Shown: positions 1-9,402, numbered from the stretch's first letter. The stretch is 64,000 bases of DNA from CAWKEY01 sp963848675 (GCA_963848675.1 CAWKEY010000015.1:24102-88101); one strand, 5' to 3'. Notes: a model not told the origin generated them from the letters alone. Translations and numbers: made by a program.

Positions 1-116
1 GGACTTTGCCTTACCCGGTTTCAGTCAAGCGGCATGAGAAAACCTGGGATGAAAGAGGTTGTGCTCAGGCAGATGACTTTGAAAACGGGCTTGTATCATC
101 CATCAAGACAAAATTA

Positions 117-3100
117 ATGACTGACTCAATGGATGGCATTGCTTTTCAACAAAACTGTTGCAGCCTGGACTTGGAAACCAACGAGAACGGGGAAATCTTT
201 GCCGTAGGTGCAACTTTCAATGGCCAGACCTTTCAGCGCAAAGCCCCGTTCGATATCCGCAAGGTTCTGCGTGAGTTTGATGGTTTTGCCAGTGACGCAA
301 CTTCTCTTCTGGGCCACAATCTCCTCTGCCATGATCTTCCTGTTTGCCGGGCTATAGCGCCCGATCTGGCTTTTCTGTCCAGGCCGGTCATTGATACGCT
401 GTTCCTGTCTCCCCTTGCATTTCCAGAAAACCCCTATCACCGCTTGGTTAAAAATTACAAGCTGGTGCGTGATAGCTTAAATGATCCATTGGCCGATGCG
501 CGTCTGGCGGACTGTCTTTTTCAGGATCAGTGGCTGGCCTTGCAGGAACAGCATGCCGATTGCGGTGTGCTGTCCTTTTATCACTATGCCTGCTCAGACA
601 ATCCCCAGTTTGCCGGGCTGCAACAGGCCTTAGCGGCGATGGGCGCAGAAGCGATTGGCGCATCAAAGGCTTTCGATATATTCAAGCGCTTGACACAGGA
701 TAAAGTTTGTTCGACTGCATTTAATAAAGTCATTTTGTCATATTTGCCTGATCCCAGATTGCGCCCCGCCTTGGCTTATTGCCTCGCCTGGTTACGGGTA
801 GCGGGCGGTAATTCGGTGTTGCCGCCGTGGGTGCGACAACAATTTCAGGATGTGGCGCCGGCACTGGCGCAATTGAGAGATATTCCCTGCAACAAACCCG
901 GCTGTTTGTATTGTGAGCAAACCCATGATCCGGTTAAACAGCTGGAGCGCTATTTTGGCTTTTCTGCGTTCAGGCCGAAACCTGCGGCGGCTGATGGCGG
1001 CAGTTTACAGCAAGCCATCGTGCAAACGGCTATGTGTGACAGGCCGCTGTTTGCAATATTGCCGACCGGCGGCGGCAAATCACTGTGTTTCCAGTTGCCA
1101 GCCCTGGTGCGCTATCAGCGCCGGGGTGTATTGACGATAGTGGTTTCACCGCTGCAGGCGCTCATGAAAGATCAGGTCGATAATTTGCGTAATAAAACCG
1201 GCGCGCCCAATGCCGCGGCCTTATACGGTATGTTAACCGCCCCGGAGCGCGGTGAGGTGCTGCAGGGGATACAAATGGGCGATATTGCCCTGCTGTATGT
1301 GTCGCCGGAACAGCTGCGCAATCAGAGTTTTCAAAAAGCCATTGAACATAGGGAAATCGGTTGCTGGGTATTTGACGAGGCGCATTGTTTATCCAAATGG
1401 GGTCATGATTTCAGGCCCGATTATCTCTATGTGGCGCGCTTCATCAAGGAATTTTCACAAAAGCAAAAAGCCTTGCTGCCGCCGGTGCAGTGTTTTACGG
1501 CGACCGCCAAGCAGGATGTCAAAGATGAAATTATTGATTATTTTCGCGCCAATCTGGGCCAGGAATTGGCGGTATTCGAAGGCGGCGTAGAAAGAAACAA
1601 TCTGCAATTTGAGGTGCAGACGGTCAATGCGGCGGATAAATACGCGCGTATCAACAGCTTGTTACATGAACGCTTGCCGGATCAAGACGATGCCGGCAGC
1701 GCCATTATTTATTGCGCCAAGCGCAGTCATACCGAGCAAGTCGCCGACTACTTGCAGCAACAGAACTGGCCGGTTGAAGCGTTTCATGCCGGCAAAGATG
1801 CGGCGGAAAAAAATCATATCCAGGAAAACTTCATTAACGGCACGACCCGCATTATCACGGCAACCAATGCCTTTGGCATGGGCATCGATAAGGACAATGT
1901 GCGCTTGGTCATTCACGCCGATATTCCCGGTTCCATCGAAAACTATCTGCAGGAAGCAGGGCGGGCCGGCCGCGATCAGCAGGATGCCGAATGCGTGCTG
2001 TTATTTGACGAAAACGATATCGATACCCAGTTTAAATTGTCGGCCTCCTCGCAAATCAACCAGCGCGACATTGCCCAGATTTTGCGGGGCTTGCGTAAAG
2101 CCAGAAAAGATAAAAACGGTAATGTGGTCCTGACCACCGGCGAGCTGTTAATGGATGACAGTGTTGAAACCTCTTTTGATAATACCGATACCAGTGCGGA
2201 TACCAAGGTAAAAACCGCGGTTTCATGGCTGGAGCGAGCCGGATTTATTGAGCGTAATGAAAACAGAACTCAGGTTTTCCAGGGCCGTCCGCTGGTTAAA
2301 AATCTGGATGAGGCCAAAGCGAAAGTTGAAAAACTGGGGCTCTCACAAAGGCAACAGAAACGCTGGCTCAGTATTCTGGAAGCACTCTTTAATGCCGATA
2401 GTAATGAAGGATTCAGTGCCGATGAACTGGCTCAAGCAGGCGCATTTGCCGATGATGAAGCCGAACAAAAAGCCGGTAAAGCTCAGGAAACAGCAAGCCA
2501 ACGCGTGATTCGGACTTTGTACGATATGGCTGGAGCCGGGCTCATTCAAAAGAGTCTGCTGTTAACGGCTTATATTCGCTATAAAGTGGCCAATTCATCA
2601 ATCGCCATGCTGGAAAAAATATGCAGTCTGGAACGCATCCTGCTGAAAGAGTTGCAGGAACAAGCGCCCGATGCGAGTACTGAGGAATGGCAAACCCTGT
2701 CATTGCGCCATGTCAACCAGCGTGTGCTGGATGCCGGACACGCCAACAGCAATCCTGAAGTTTTGCGTCTGTTGCTGGGCAGTCTGGCTAAAGACGGCCT
2801 GGGCCTGGCCGGCAACAAAGGCAGTATGACGCTCAGGCACAGGGGCCTGGATCACTATGCGGTCAAGCTCAACCGGGGCTGGCCGGCGCTCATCGCCACC
2901 GCGGAAAAAAGACAGGCGATTGCCAAAATTATTTTGGATGGCATTATTCAGAGAATTCCGGAGAGTACCGGCGGCTCCGCCGATTTGCTGGTCGAATTTT
3001 CCGCTGAAGATTTGCTGAAGGCACTGAAACAGGATCTGGTGGCCGCCGCCGAAGTCAAAGATCCTCTGGCGGCCGTCGAGCGAGCATTAAACTTTCTGCA

Positions 3101-5318
3101 CGAACAGAAAATCATCACCCTGCAACAAGGCCTGGCCGTTTTCCGTCAGGCCATGACCATTCAGGTTTTACCCGAAGCCAGAAGCCGCCGTTATGGCAAA
3201 GGCGATTATGAACCCTTATCGCAGCATTACAGCGAACGGATTTTTCAGGTTCATGTCATCAATGAATATGCCAGACAAGGTCTGGACAAGATAAGTCAGG
3301 CACTGGCCTTTGTGGTGGCTTATTTTTCCATGGATAAAACCGAATTTGTTAAACACTATTTTTCCGGCCGCAAGGAAGTGCTTGAGCGGGCAACCAGTCA
3401 GCAGTCTTTCCAGCGTATCGTCGGTGATTTGCAAAACCCGGAGCAAATGGCCCTGGTCGCCAGTCCCGAAGATGACAGTCTACTGATTTTGGCGGGGCCA
3501 GGTTCCGGTAAAACGCGCGTGGTGGTGCATCGCTGCGCCTATCTGTTGCGGGTTAAACGTGTGCCCGCGCGCAGCATTTTGGTGTTGTGCTTTAATCGCA
3601 ATGCAGTGACCGAACTAAGGCGCAGACTGATTGATTTGGTGGGCGATGATGCCAAAGGCATTACCATTCAGACCTATCATGGACTCAGTTTGCGATTGAC
3701 CGGCCATGCCATGACCACTCGGGAGCCTTCGGCTGAAAGTCAAAATCAGCATTTTGCCGAACTGATCAAGGAAGCGACCGAATTATTGCGCGGCGACAAG
3801 CCATTGCTGGGCGTTGATGTTGATGAAACCAGAGATCGTTTGTTAGCCGGTTATCGATTTATGCTTGTGGATGAATATCAGGATATCGATGCCGGCCAGT
3901 ATCAATTAATTTCAGCGCTCGCCGGGCGCACTCAGGATGAAGAGAACAAGCTGACCATTTTGGCGGTAGGCGATGATGACCAGAATATTTACCAGTTTCG
4001 CGGCGCCAACGTCAGTTTTATCAAGCAGTTCAAGGATGACTATCAAGCCCGTGAGCACTATCTGGTGGAAAATTACCGTTCCAGCGCGTATATCATTGCC
4101 GCTGCCAATCAACTGATTCAGCACAATCACGACCGGATGAAACAGCAGCATCCGATCCGTATCAATCAGGGCAGAAAAACGCTGGAACCCGGAGGCCGCT
4201 GGCAGAAACTGGATACGCTGGCCAAAGGCCGCGTGCAGCACATCAGCGCCGCCACTGAACAGGTGCAGGCTTTGGCTACGGTTGAAGAGTTGCTGCGTTT
4301 ACGGCAACTGGACAGCCGCCTGGACTGGCCGCACTGCGCCATCTTGGCGAAAGAATGGCGATTGCTTAGTCCAGTCAGAGCCTTGCTGGCCGAGCGGGGC
4401 ATTCCCATCAGCATCATGCTGCCGCCTGACCGGCAACCGCCGCCGTTTCGCATCAGGGAAAATGCCGATTTGCTGGATGCCATCCGGCAAAGCGCGAAGT
4501 CCATCAGCAAGGCCAGTGACTGGCTGAGTTATCTGGATGCAAAATATGCTCATGACAGCCAAAATCCCTGGGCTGTGCAATTGAAAGAGCTGATGCGGGA
4601 TTGGCAACGAGAGACTGATGATGCCGAGGTCTCCAGTCAGCAAACGCTGGAGTTTCTTTATGAAACGCTGGCCGAGCAACGTAGGGACAGAAGGTTGGGG
4701 CGAGGCGTTTTTCTCGGCACCATCCATTCGGTAAAAGGCATGGAGTTTGCGCATCTGTTCATGCTTGATGGCGGCTGGACAATACAGTCCCTGGAAGAAC
4801 AGCGGCGCTTGTTTTATGTGGGCATGACCCGGGCAAAAGAAACCCTGTGTTTAATGGGCCGCCAGGATCAAAACAATCCGTTCCTGCAGGAAATCGCAGG
4901 CGACCATCTGTTGCACCGGCAGGCAGCGATCCAGCTGCCAGCCGATACAACCACTATTAATAAACACTATAGGGTACTGGGACTGCAGGATTTTGATCTC
5001 AGTTTTGCTGGACGTTTTAACGCGGCTCATCCGATACACCAACAGCTCGGCAGGCTGGTGCCCGGGACTTCGCTAGCGCTGGAAAACAAGCACGGCAAAG
5101 TCGTTCTGAAACAGGATGAGGTCATCGTAGCCCGCTTATCCAGCCAGGCACATCAGGAATGGCTGACAAAATTAGAGCTCATCGAATCGGTCACCGTGCT
5201 GGCCATGATCAGACGATACCGCGAGGATAACGAGGAAGCATATGTTTCCAGATGTCAAACCGGGCAGTGGGAAGTGCCGATGCTTGAGCTGGTTTTATGC
5301 GAAAAACACCATCCTTGA
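117..5318 (+). CDS. Exonuclease-RecQ-UvrD fusion helicase
   Basis: A giant (1733 aa) predicted DNA-processing enzyme. The first 140 residues look like a DEDD 3'-5' exonuclease: D18-x-E20 in an LDLET motif, GHN at 66-68, and a closing LADARL motif with D127. Next comes a RecQ-type superfamily 2 helicase with Walker A TGGGKS (317-322) and DEAH (420-423), then a long linker. The C-terminal third is a UvrD/Rep superfamily 1 helicase: GPGSGKT (1127-1133), DEYQD (1252-1256), a GDDDQNIYQFRG motif, and TRAKETL near 1571. Ordinary RecQ is about 600 aa, so this is a true multi-domain fusion. The frame stays open to the window edge, with a TTG at position 6. I chose the ATG at 117 because the conserved exonuclease core begins soon after; no good ribosome site decides it. 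The role is probably DNA repair or defence against foreign DNA; the domain calls are firm, the role is inference. Confidence 0.9.
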   Translation: MTDSMDGIAFQQNCCSLDLETNENGEIFAVGATFNGQTFQRKAPFDIRKVLREFDGFASDATSLLGHNLLCHDLPVCRAIAPDLAFLSRPVIDTLFLSPLAFPENPYHRLVKNYKLVRDSLNDPLADARLADCLFQDQWLALQEQHADCGVLSFYHYACSDNPQFAGLQQALAAMGAEAIGASKAFDIFKRLTQDKVCSTAFNKVILSYLPDPRLRPALAYCLAWLRVAGGNSVLPPWVRQQFQDVAPALAQLRDIPCNKPGCLYCEQTHDPVKQLERYFGFSAFRPKPAAADGGSLQQAIVQTAMCDRPLFAILPTGGGKSLCFQLPALVRYQRRGVLTIVVSPLQALMKDQVDNLRNKTGAPNAAALYGMLTAPERGEVLQGIQMGDIALLYVSPEQLRNQSFQKAIEHREIGCWVFDEAHCLSKWGHDFRPDYLYVARFIKEFSQKQKALLPPVQCFTATAKQDVKDEIIDYFRANLGQELAVFEGGVERNNLQFEVQTVNAADKYARINSLLHERLPDQDDAGSAIIYCAKRSHTEQVADYLQQQNWPVEAFHAGKDAAEKNHIQENFINGTTRIITATNAFGMGIDKDNVRLVIHADIPGSIENYLQEAGRAGRDQQDAECVLLFDENDIDTQFKLSASSQINQRDIAQILRGLRKARKDKNGNVVLTTGELLMDDSVETSFDNTDTSADTKVKTAVSWLERAGFIERNENRTQVFQGRPLVKNLDEAKAKVEKLGLSQRQQKRWLSILEALFNADSNEGFSADELAQAGAFADDEAEQKAGKAQETASQRVIRTLYDMAGAGLIQKSLLLTAYIRYKVANSSIAMLEKICSLERILLKELQEQAPDASTEEWQTLSLRHVNQRVLDAGHANSNPEVLRLLLGSLAKDGLGLAGNKGSMTLRHRGLDHYAVKLNRGWPALIATAEKRQAIAKIILDGIIQRIPESTGGSADLLVEFSAEDLLKALKQDLVAAAEVKDPLAAVERALNFLHEQKIITLQQGLAVFRQAMTIQVLPEARSRRYGKGDYEPLSQHYSERIFQVHVINEYARQGLDKISQALAFVVAYFSMDKTEFVKHYFSGRKEVLERATSQQSFQRIVGDLQNPEQMALVASPEDDSLLILAGPGSGKTRVVVHRCAYLLRVKRVPARSILVLCFNRNAVTELRRRLIDLVGDDAKGITIQTYHGLSLRLTGHAMTTREPSAESQNQHFAELIKEATELLRGDKPLLGVDVDETRDRLLAGYRFMLVDEYQDIDAGQYQLISALAGRTQDEENKLTILAVGDDDQNIYQFRGANVSFIKQFKDDYQAREHYLVENYRSSAYIIAAANQLIQHNHDRMKQQHPIRINQGRKTLEPGGRWQKLDTLAKGRVQHISAATEQVQALATVEELLRLRQLDSRLDWPHCAILAKEWRLLSPVRALLAERGIPISIMLPPDRQPPPFRIRENADLLDAIRQSAKSISKASDWLSYLDAKYAHDSQNPWAVQLKELMRDWQRETDDAEVSSQQTLEFLYETLAEQRRDRRLGRGVFLGTIHSVKGMEFAHLFMLDGGWTIQSLEEQRRLFYVGMTRAKETLCLMGRQDQNNPFLQEIAGDHLLHRQAAIQLPADTTTINKHYRVLGLQDFDLSFAGRFNAAHPIHQQLGRLVPGTSLALENKHGKVVLKQDEVIVARLSSQAHQEWLTKLELIESVTVLAMIRRYREDNEEAYVSRCQTGQWEVPMLELVLCEKHHP

Positions 5319-5322
5319 ACCT

Positions 5323-5526
5323 AAAAACCGCAGTTAGTCCACGAAAAGCACGAAAGAAATCAGAATGTTGCGTTGATTTAGGAACGCGTAGCAAATAACT
5401 GGGGCAACTCTGAGAAACAATTTTTTGCGTAGGTGCGGATTTATCCGCACTGTGCGAATAAATTCACACCTACACTGGTTCAACTTATTTCGTGCTTTTT
5501 GTGTTTTTCGTGGAGCAAATGGTTTT
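5323..5526. repeat. MITE-like repeat, copy 1
   Basis: A roughly 200-base element between the helicase stop and the leuB stop. Its left end (5338-5360) reads TCCACGAAAAGCACGAAAG and its right end (about 5486-5513) carries the inverted counterpart, TTTCGTGCTTTTTGTG followed by TTTTTCGTGGA, giving imperfect terminal inverted repeats. The same left end, including the preceding ACCGCAGTTAG, recurs at 25295, so this is a dispersed repeat. It contains no coding capacity. A separate palindrome (5429-5474) is nested inside it. Confidence 0.75.
5429..5474. repeat. REP-like double hairpin nested in MITE
   Basis: The segment starts GTAGGTGCGGATT and ends AATTCACACCTAC, so the outer ends pair. Inside are two small hairpins, GTGCGGAT/ATCCGCAC and GTGCGAAT/AATTCACAC. 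This is the architecture of an extragenic palindrome inserted into the surrounding repeat. Only one copy is seen in the window, so family status is inferred. Confidence 0.55.
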
Positions 5527-5532
5527 TTAGCG

Positions 5533-6639
5533 TTAAACCTTGGGCATTTGCCGCAGCTTTTCAACCACTTTGTCGCCAAACTGCTCGGTGCTGATCATCG
5601 TCACGCCGCTGCCGGGCTTGGACAAATCGGCGGTGGAATAGCCGTCGGCAAACACGCCCTGCATCGCCGCCCAGACATTTTTGGCTTCCGCTTCCATGTC
5701 GAAGCTGTTTTCCAGCATCATCGCCACCGAGCCGATCATGGAATACGGATTGGCGATGTTTTTGCCGGCAATATCCGGCGCCGAACCGTGCGATGGCTCG
5801 TAGTAGGCTTTGTCAGGACCGATACAGGCTGAAGGCATCAGGCCCAGAGAACCCAAAATGCCGCCGCCCTGGTCGCTGAGAATATCGCCAAACATGTTTT
5901 CCATCACCATCACATCAAACTGGGTCGGTTTCAGGCACAGGGCAGTAGCGGCCGCATCGACCAGCATGTTGACCACTTGCACATCGGGATATTCTTTGGC
6001 GACTTCTTCCATCACCTCATTCCACAACACGCTGGATTTCAGCACGTTGCTCTTATGAATGTTGTGCAGCAATTTCCGGCGTTTACGGGCCAGTTTAAAG
6101 GCTTGCTGCATGATTTGATGAATTTGCGCCTCATCATATTCCAGGGTTTCCCGGACATAGCGCAAACCTGCAGCGTTGACGCCCATTTCTTTCTCGCCGA
6201 AATACAGGCCGCCCACCAGTTCGCGGACGATGACCAAATCGATGCCTTCGCCGATGATTTCCGGCTTCAGCGGTGAAAAATGCGCCAAGGATTTCGGCAG
6301 CGAAACCGGGCGGAAGTTGGCATAGGTGTTGTAACGGCGGCGCAGCGGCAATAGCGCGCCGCGTTCGGGCTGCTCGTCGATAGGAATTCTTTTCGAGTCT
6401 TCGTGGCTCAAGCCGATGGGGCCTTTCAAAATCGCGTCGGCCTCATCGCAGATGGCTTTGGTTTCTTTGGGGAAGGCTGCGCCAAATTCAAAATACGCGC
6501 ACGCGCCAAACGCGGCGGGCATGAGCTCGAACTTGACATCATTGCGCTCTTCGATGACCTTGAGAACTTTGAGGGCTTCTTGGGTAATTTCAGGGCCGAT
6601 ACCGTCACCGGCCAATACTGCGATTTTATAATGCTTCAT
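5533..6639 (-). CDS. leuB: 3-isopropylmalate dehydrogenase
   Basis: Oxidises and decarboxylates 3-isopropylmalate to 2-oxoisocaproate with NAD+, the third step of leucine synthesis. The 368 aa protein opens with IAVLAGDGIGPEI, typical of the isocitrate/isopropylmalate dehydrogenase family. It has the arginine-rich RRRYNTYANFRP substrate region, the metal-binding DAAATAL and NMFGDILSDQ segments, and a C-terminal EPSHGSAPDIAGKNIANP nucleotide-binding motif. Length is normal. Its ATG lies 14 bases inside the end of leuA, so the two are probably translationally coupled. It is the last gene of the minus-strand leucine cluster; the MITE-like repeat begins just after its stop. Identification is very secure. 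Confidence 0.96.
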   Translation of the reverse strand: MKHYKIAVLAGDGIGPEITQEALKVLKVIEERNDVKFELMPAAFGACAYFEFGAAFPKETKAICDEADAILKGPIGLSHEDSKRIPIDEQPERGALLPLRRRYNTYANFRPVSLPKSLAHFSPLKPEIIGEGIDLVIVRELVGGLYFGEKEMGVNAAGLRYVRETLEYDEAQIHQIMQQAFKLARKRRKLLHNIHKSNVLKSSVLWNEVMEEVAKEYPDVQVVNMLVDAAATALCLKPTQFDVMVMENMFGDILSDQGGGILGSLGLMPSACIGPDKAYYEPSHGSAPDIAGKNIANPYSMIGSVAMMLENSFDMEAEAKNVWAAMQGVFADGYSTADLSKPGSGVTMISTEQFGDKVVEKLRQMPKV

Positions 6640-8224
6640 GTTTCTGCTTGCTTTTATGTGGGTTGGAAATGACTGAAGGTGTTGCCGTGGCTGCCGCCAT
6701 TTCGTGCAACTGGATGTTGATCAATTTGATTGTGGCCATAATGCCCGAAAATACCTGATTGACGTGGACGCCGCGGGTTTTGCGTATTTCATTGCCGCAA
6801 TTCCAGGTAATAACACACTCGGTCAGGGCGCTGGTGTGGCCGCCTTTGGGGATGCGGATTTCAAAATCGGCCAGGGCGGGCAATCTGTAGTCATAATTCA
6901 CGAGCACCTTGCCGATAGCCTCAATAAACGCATCGAAACCGCCGCTGCCGGCGCCGGTGGCCTGGTGTTTGTCGCCTTTGACATCGACGCGCAGGCTGAC
7001 CGTGGAGGGCAGATCCAGGCCGCTGTTGATGGAACAGGCCAGCAATTTGATGTGCTGATAACTTTTGCTTTCCAATACATCGGCAATAATGAACGGCAAG
7101 TCGTCGGTGGTGATGGTCTGCTTGGAATCGCCGATACTGACGATACGCGCCAGGACTTTCTTTTGATCCTCTTCGGAAAGGTCCAGCTCGAGCAGTTCCA
7201 GGTTTTTTTTCAGCGAGGCCTTGCCGCTCATTTTGCCCAGCGCATAGCTGCGGATGCGCGAAAAGCGCTCCGGACCCAGCCGGGTTTTATACAGGCCGCC
7301 CTTTTGGTCGCCATCGGCATGGATGCCGGCGGTCTGGGTAAATACATCGGCACCGACGATCGGCGCGTTGTCAGCAATCCGCTTGCCGGAAAAGTTTTCC
7401 ACCATCTCGCTGATGCGAACCAGGTGGCTCTCGTCGATGGACAATTCCATCGCCATTTTATCGCGCAGCACCACGGCCACTTCAGCCAGAGAAGCATTGC
7501 CGGCGCGCTCACCCAGGCAGTTGATGGTGCAATGCACGGCGCTGACGCCCGCTCGCACCGCGGCCATGACATTGGCTGTAGCCAGGCCATAATCGTTATG
7601 CGGATGAAAGTCGAACTGCAGCTCCGGATAGCGCTGGCACATATCGCTCAGGCTGATGAGAACCTCGTCCGGCGACATCACGCCCAGCGTATCCGGCAGC
7701 ATGAAGTGGCTGATCGGGCTGTGTTGCAATCGCTCCATCAGGCCATAGACGTACTCGGGGCTGTCTTTATAGCCGTTCGACCAGTCTTCCAGGTAGATAT
7801 TGATCTTCAGGCCTTGCTCGTGGGCATAGGCGATGGTTTGCAAGACATCGGCGCTATGTTGCTCAAGCGTCTTGCCGAGTTGTTCGCGGCAGTGTTTCTC
7901 GCTGCCCTTGGCCAACAGATTGATGACCCGGCCGCCGGTCGATTTGATCCAATCCACACTGCGGGTATGATCGACAAAGCCCAGCACTTCGACGCGGTCG
8001 GCAAAACCTTCCTGCTGCGCCCATTGATTGATCAGGCTGACGGCTTCCTTCTCGCCTTCCGAAACCCGGGCCGACGCCACCTCGATACGATCGACGCGCA
8101 AAAACTGCAACAAGGCCTTGGCGATGCTGACTTTTTCCATCGGCGTAAAGGCAACGCCCTGGGTTTGCTCGCCATCGCGCAGCGTGGTGTCCATTAGCTG
8201 GATGTGTCTTGAATGTGTGGACAT
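6626..8224 (-). CDS. leuA: 2-isopropylmalate synthase family protein
   Basis: Acetyl-CoA-dependent condensing enzyme with an N-terminal HMG-CoA-lyase-like TIM barrel and a C-terminal allosteric (LeuA dimer) domain; 532 aa. Seen directly: the LMDTTLRDGEQTQG active-site start, the HPHNDYGLA metal/His motif, NCLGERAGN, GADVFTQTAGIHADGD, and a C-terminal regulatory domain (about residues 380-515). The RDGEQTQG variant, instead of RDGEQSPG, marks the divergent subfamily that also includes citramalate synthases. Position in a cluster with leuB, leuC and leuD favours 2-isopropylmalate synthase. The start lacks a strong ribosome site. A 1.5 kb open frame on the opposite strand is a shadow of this gene. 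Confidence 0.9.
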   Translation of the reverse strand: MSTHSRHIQLMDTTLRDGEQTQGVAFTPMEKVSIAKALLQFLRVDRIEVASARVSEGEKEAVSLINQWAQQEGFADRVEVLGFVDHTRSVDWIKSTGGRVINLLAKGSEKHCREQLGKTLEQHSADVLQTIAYAHEQGLKINIYLEDWSNGYKDSPEYVYGLMERLQHSPISHFMLPDTLGVMSPDEVLISLSDMCQRYPELQFDFHPHNDYGLATANVMAAVRAGVSAVHCTINCLGERAGNASLAEVAVVLRDKMAMELSIDESHLVRISEMVENFSGKRIADNAPIVGADVFTQTAGIHADGDQKGGLYKTRLGPERFSRIRSYALGKMSGKASLKKNLELLELDLSEEDQKKVLARIVSIGDSKQTITTDDLPFIIADVLESKSYQHIKLLACSINSGLDLPSTVSLRVDVKGDKHQATGAGSGGFDAFIEAIGKVLVNYDYRLPALADFEIRIPKGGHTSALTECVITWNCGNEIRKTRGVHVNQVFSGIMATIKLINIQLHEMAAATATPSVISNPHKSKQKHEAL

Positions 8225-8274
8225 GATTGTTAACTGTATTTTTAATGTGGCCGGTTAAGCTATTTAACGATGCA

Positions 8275-8292
8275 GGTTACGCGCCGCGTACC
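8275..8292. repeat. Degenerate REP palindrome
   Basis: GGTTACGCGCCGCGTACC is a near match to the GGTACGCGATGCGTACC palindrome found at 9141, 9309, 9947 and 10952. It lies between the leuA start and the first toxin-antitoxin pair. Confidence 0.5.
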
Positions 8293-8335
8293 TCTGAAGG
8301 CTTATTATGAGAGGTGTAAAGGCGAGTACCTGCCA

Positions 8336-8638
8336 TCAATCCACCCTTGCGAGCCAATAGCCCGGACGCCGGCGGTGATGTGCGAACGCCGTGATTTGTA
8401 TAGTATTGCCAAGAAGCACTCGATAAAACACCGTATAAGGGAAACGCGATAGCCTGATGACCCTAATACCTGAGGGATGGACCAAGCGGCAAATTTCAGG
8501 TTTTTCAACAACCAGCTCGATAACACGCTCAAACTCGCAGATAAGCGCATCTCCAAGCCCGGCCCTCTGCTCCTCGTAAAAGCGGACTGCCGCCAAATAT
8601 TCGGCCTCTGCTTCGAGAAGGAAACCATAGTCACTCAT
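8336..8638 (-). CDS. RelE/ParE-family toxin
   Basis: A 100 aa protein of the RelE/ParE toxin fold. The N-terminus (EAEAEYLAAVRFYEEQRAGL) is the usual helical hairpin that packs against the antitoxin. The C-terminal half has the IRVIRLSRFPYTVFYRV strand region and ends in ITAFAHHRRRPGYW, the characteristic basic C-terminal motif. Members act on ribosome-bound mRNA or on DNA gyrase; which applies cannot be told from sequence. Its ATG overlaps the stop of the upstream antitoxin by four bases (ATGA), the normal coupling of such pairs. Confident as a toxin of this superfamily. Confidence 0.88.
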   Translation of the reverse strand: MSDYGFLLEAEAEYLAAVRFYEEQRAGLGDALICEFERVIELVVEKPEICRLVHPSGIRVIRLSRFPYTVFYRVLLGNTIQITAFAHHRRRPGYWLARVD

Positions 8639-8859
8639 CCTAATAACGCACGCGCCTTCTTTGCAACTTCTTCGCCCGGGATGGCCTGTGTTTTTTCTGC
8701 ATCAAATTCAGCAATACGACGCACTGATTCTTGAGCCCACAAGCTTTCAAATTCAGACTCGGAAACTTCTTCCAAGCTCAATAAAAGCCGTTGCACTAGA
8801 GCCGCCCTATCTTGAACAGGGAGAGAGAGCGCTTCAGATTCAATTTGTGGGAGATTCAT
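8635..8859 (-). CDS. Addiction-module antitoxin (Unstab_antitox type)
   Basis: A 74 aa acidic protein: ESEALSLPVQDRAALVQRLLLSLE, then a conserved SESEFESLWAQESVRRIAEFDAE segment and a C-terminal PGEEVAKKARALL. This is the layout of the addiction-module component family (Pfam PF09720-like), which partners RelE/ParE toxins. I chose the ATG at 8859 because GAGG lies nine bases before it; a longer frame reaching 8889 has no comparable site. It precedes and overlaps its toxin, as expected. It should neutralise the toxin and may repress its own promoter. Confidence 0.85.
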   Translation of the reverse strand: MNLPQIESEALSLPVQDRAALVQRLLLSLEEVSESEFESLWAQESVRRIAEFDAEKTQAIPGEEVAKKARALLG

Positions 8860-8935
8860 AACAGCAACCTCAAAATAGGTAATGGACAAAACGCGAGGGT
8901 CGTTACCTCACCCCAATTATAAATACTGCCATCTT

Positions 8936-9223
8936 TCATAATGGCAGAGCTTCATTTAAAACCTGCGAATACAGGCAAGGATGCAGACTGTTTTTAGTCA
9001 CTAAATCCACTTTGCGCTGCAACAGGGCCTGTAAATTGATTAACAACTCACCTAAATCAAACAAATCGCGCCCCTGTTCAAGCTCAACCAAAAAATCCAC
9101 ATCGCTGTTATCGCTGACCTCGTCTTTCGCCATTGAGCCCTGTAGGGTACGCATCGCGTACCTTTTAAGGCATAGCCTTATACACAAGTCCATAAAACCC
9201 TTATAAATCAACAATGTTGCCAA
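8936..9223 (-). pseudogene. MNT-type nucleotidyltransferase, 5' end replaced by REP
   Basis: The frame encodes the core of a minimal nucleotidyltransferase (MntA-like antitoxin family): GSMAKDEVSDNSDVDFLVE has the GS...SDxD catalytic motif, followed by DLFDLGELLINLQALLQRKVDLV. The first third of the domain is missing. Its codons upstream of GS read straight through a REP palindrome (9141-9162), giving RYAMRTLQ. A decayed second copy at 10528-10812 still shows the lost part (LAKQHGVKTIGLF). No HEPN partner gene is beside it. I call it broken, though the open frame might still be translated. Confidence 0.65.
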
Positions 9224-9330
9224 ACGGCAACAGCATTGATTTTATTGCATTTTTTCGACTTATGTATAAGGGCTTGCTTTTAAGGTTGCCATGGATTGAC
9301 ATTTTAATGGTACGCGATGCGTACCCTACA
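9141..9330. repeat. Inverted REP pair (BIME-like element)
   Basis: Two near-identical palindromes face each other: GTAGGGTACGCATCGCGTAC (9142-9161) and GGTACGCGATGCGTACCCTA (9309-9328). Between them lies a strong hairpin, CAATGTTGCC-AAAC-GGCAACAGCATTG, and CTTATAC/TATAAGG segments in opposite orientation. The unit is about 190 bases and appears inserted in the nucleotidyltransferase gene. No transposase is present in the window, so mobilisation would have to be in trans. Confidence 0.7.
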
Positions 9331-9402
9331 CGGCTTATTCATTGGTTTTCATCACAAGCAAGTGCCTGAGCGTATTTCACTTTCTAGCATTGGATTTTTT
9401 GG

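Noticed and set aside
6704..8197. A 497-codon open frame on the plus strand opposite leuA.
   Set aside because: It mirrors the well-conserved leuA frame, has no recognisable motif and arises from codon bias on the other strand.
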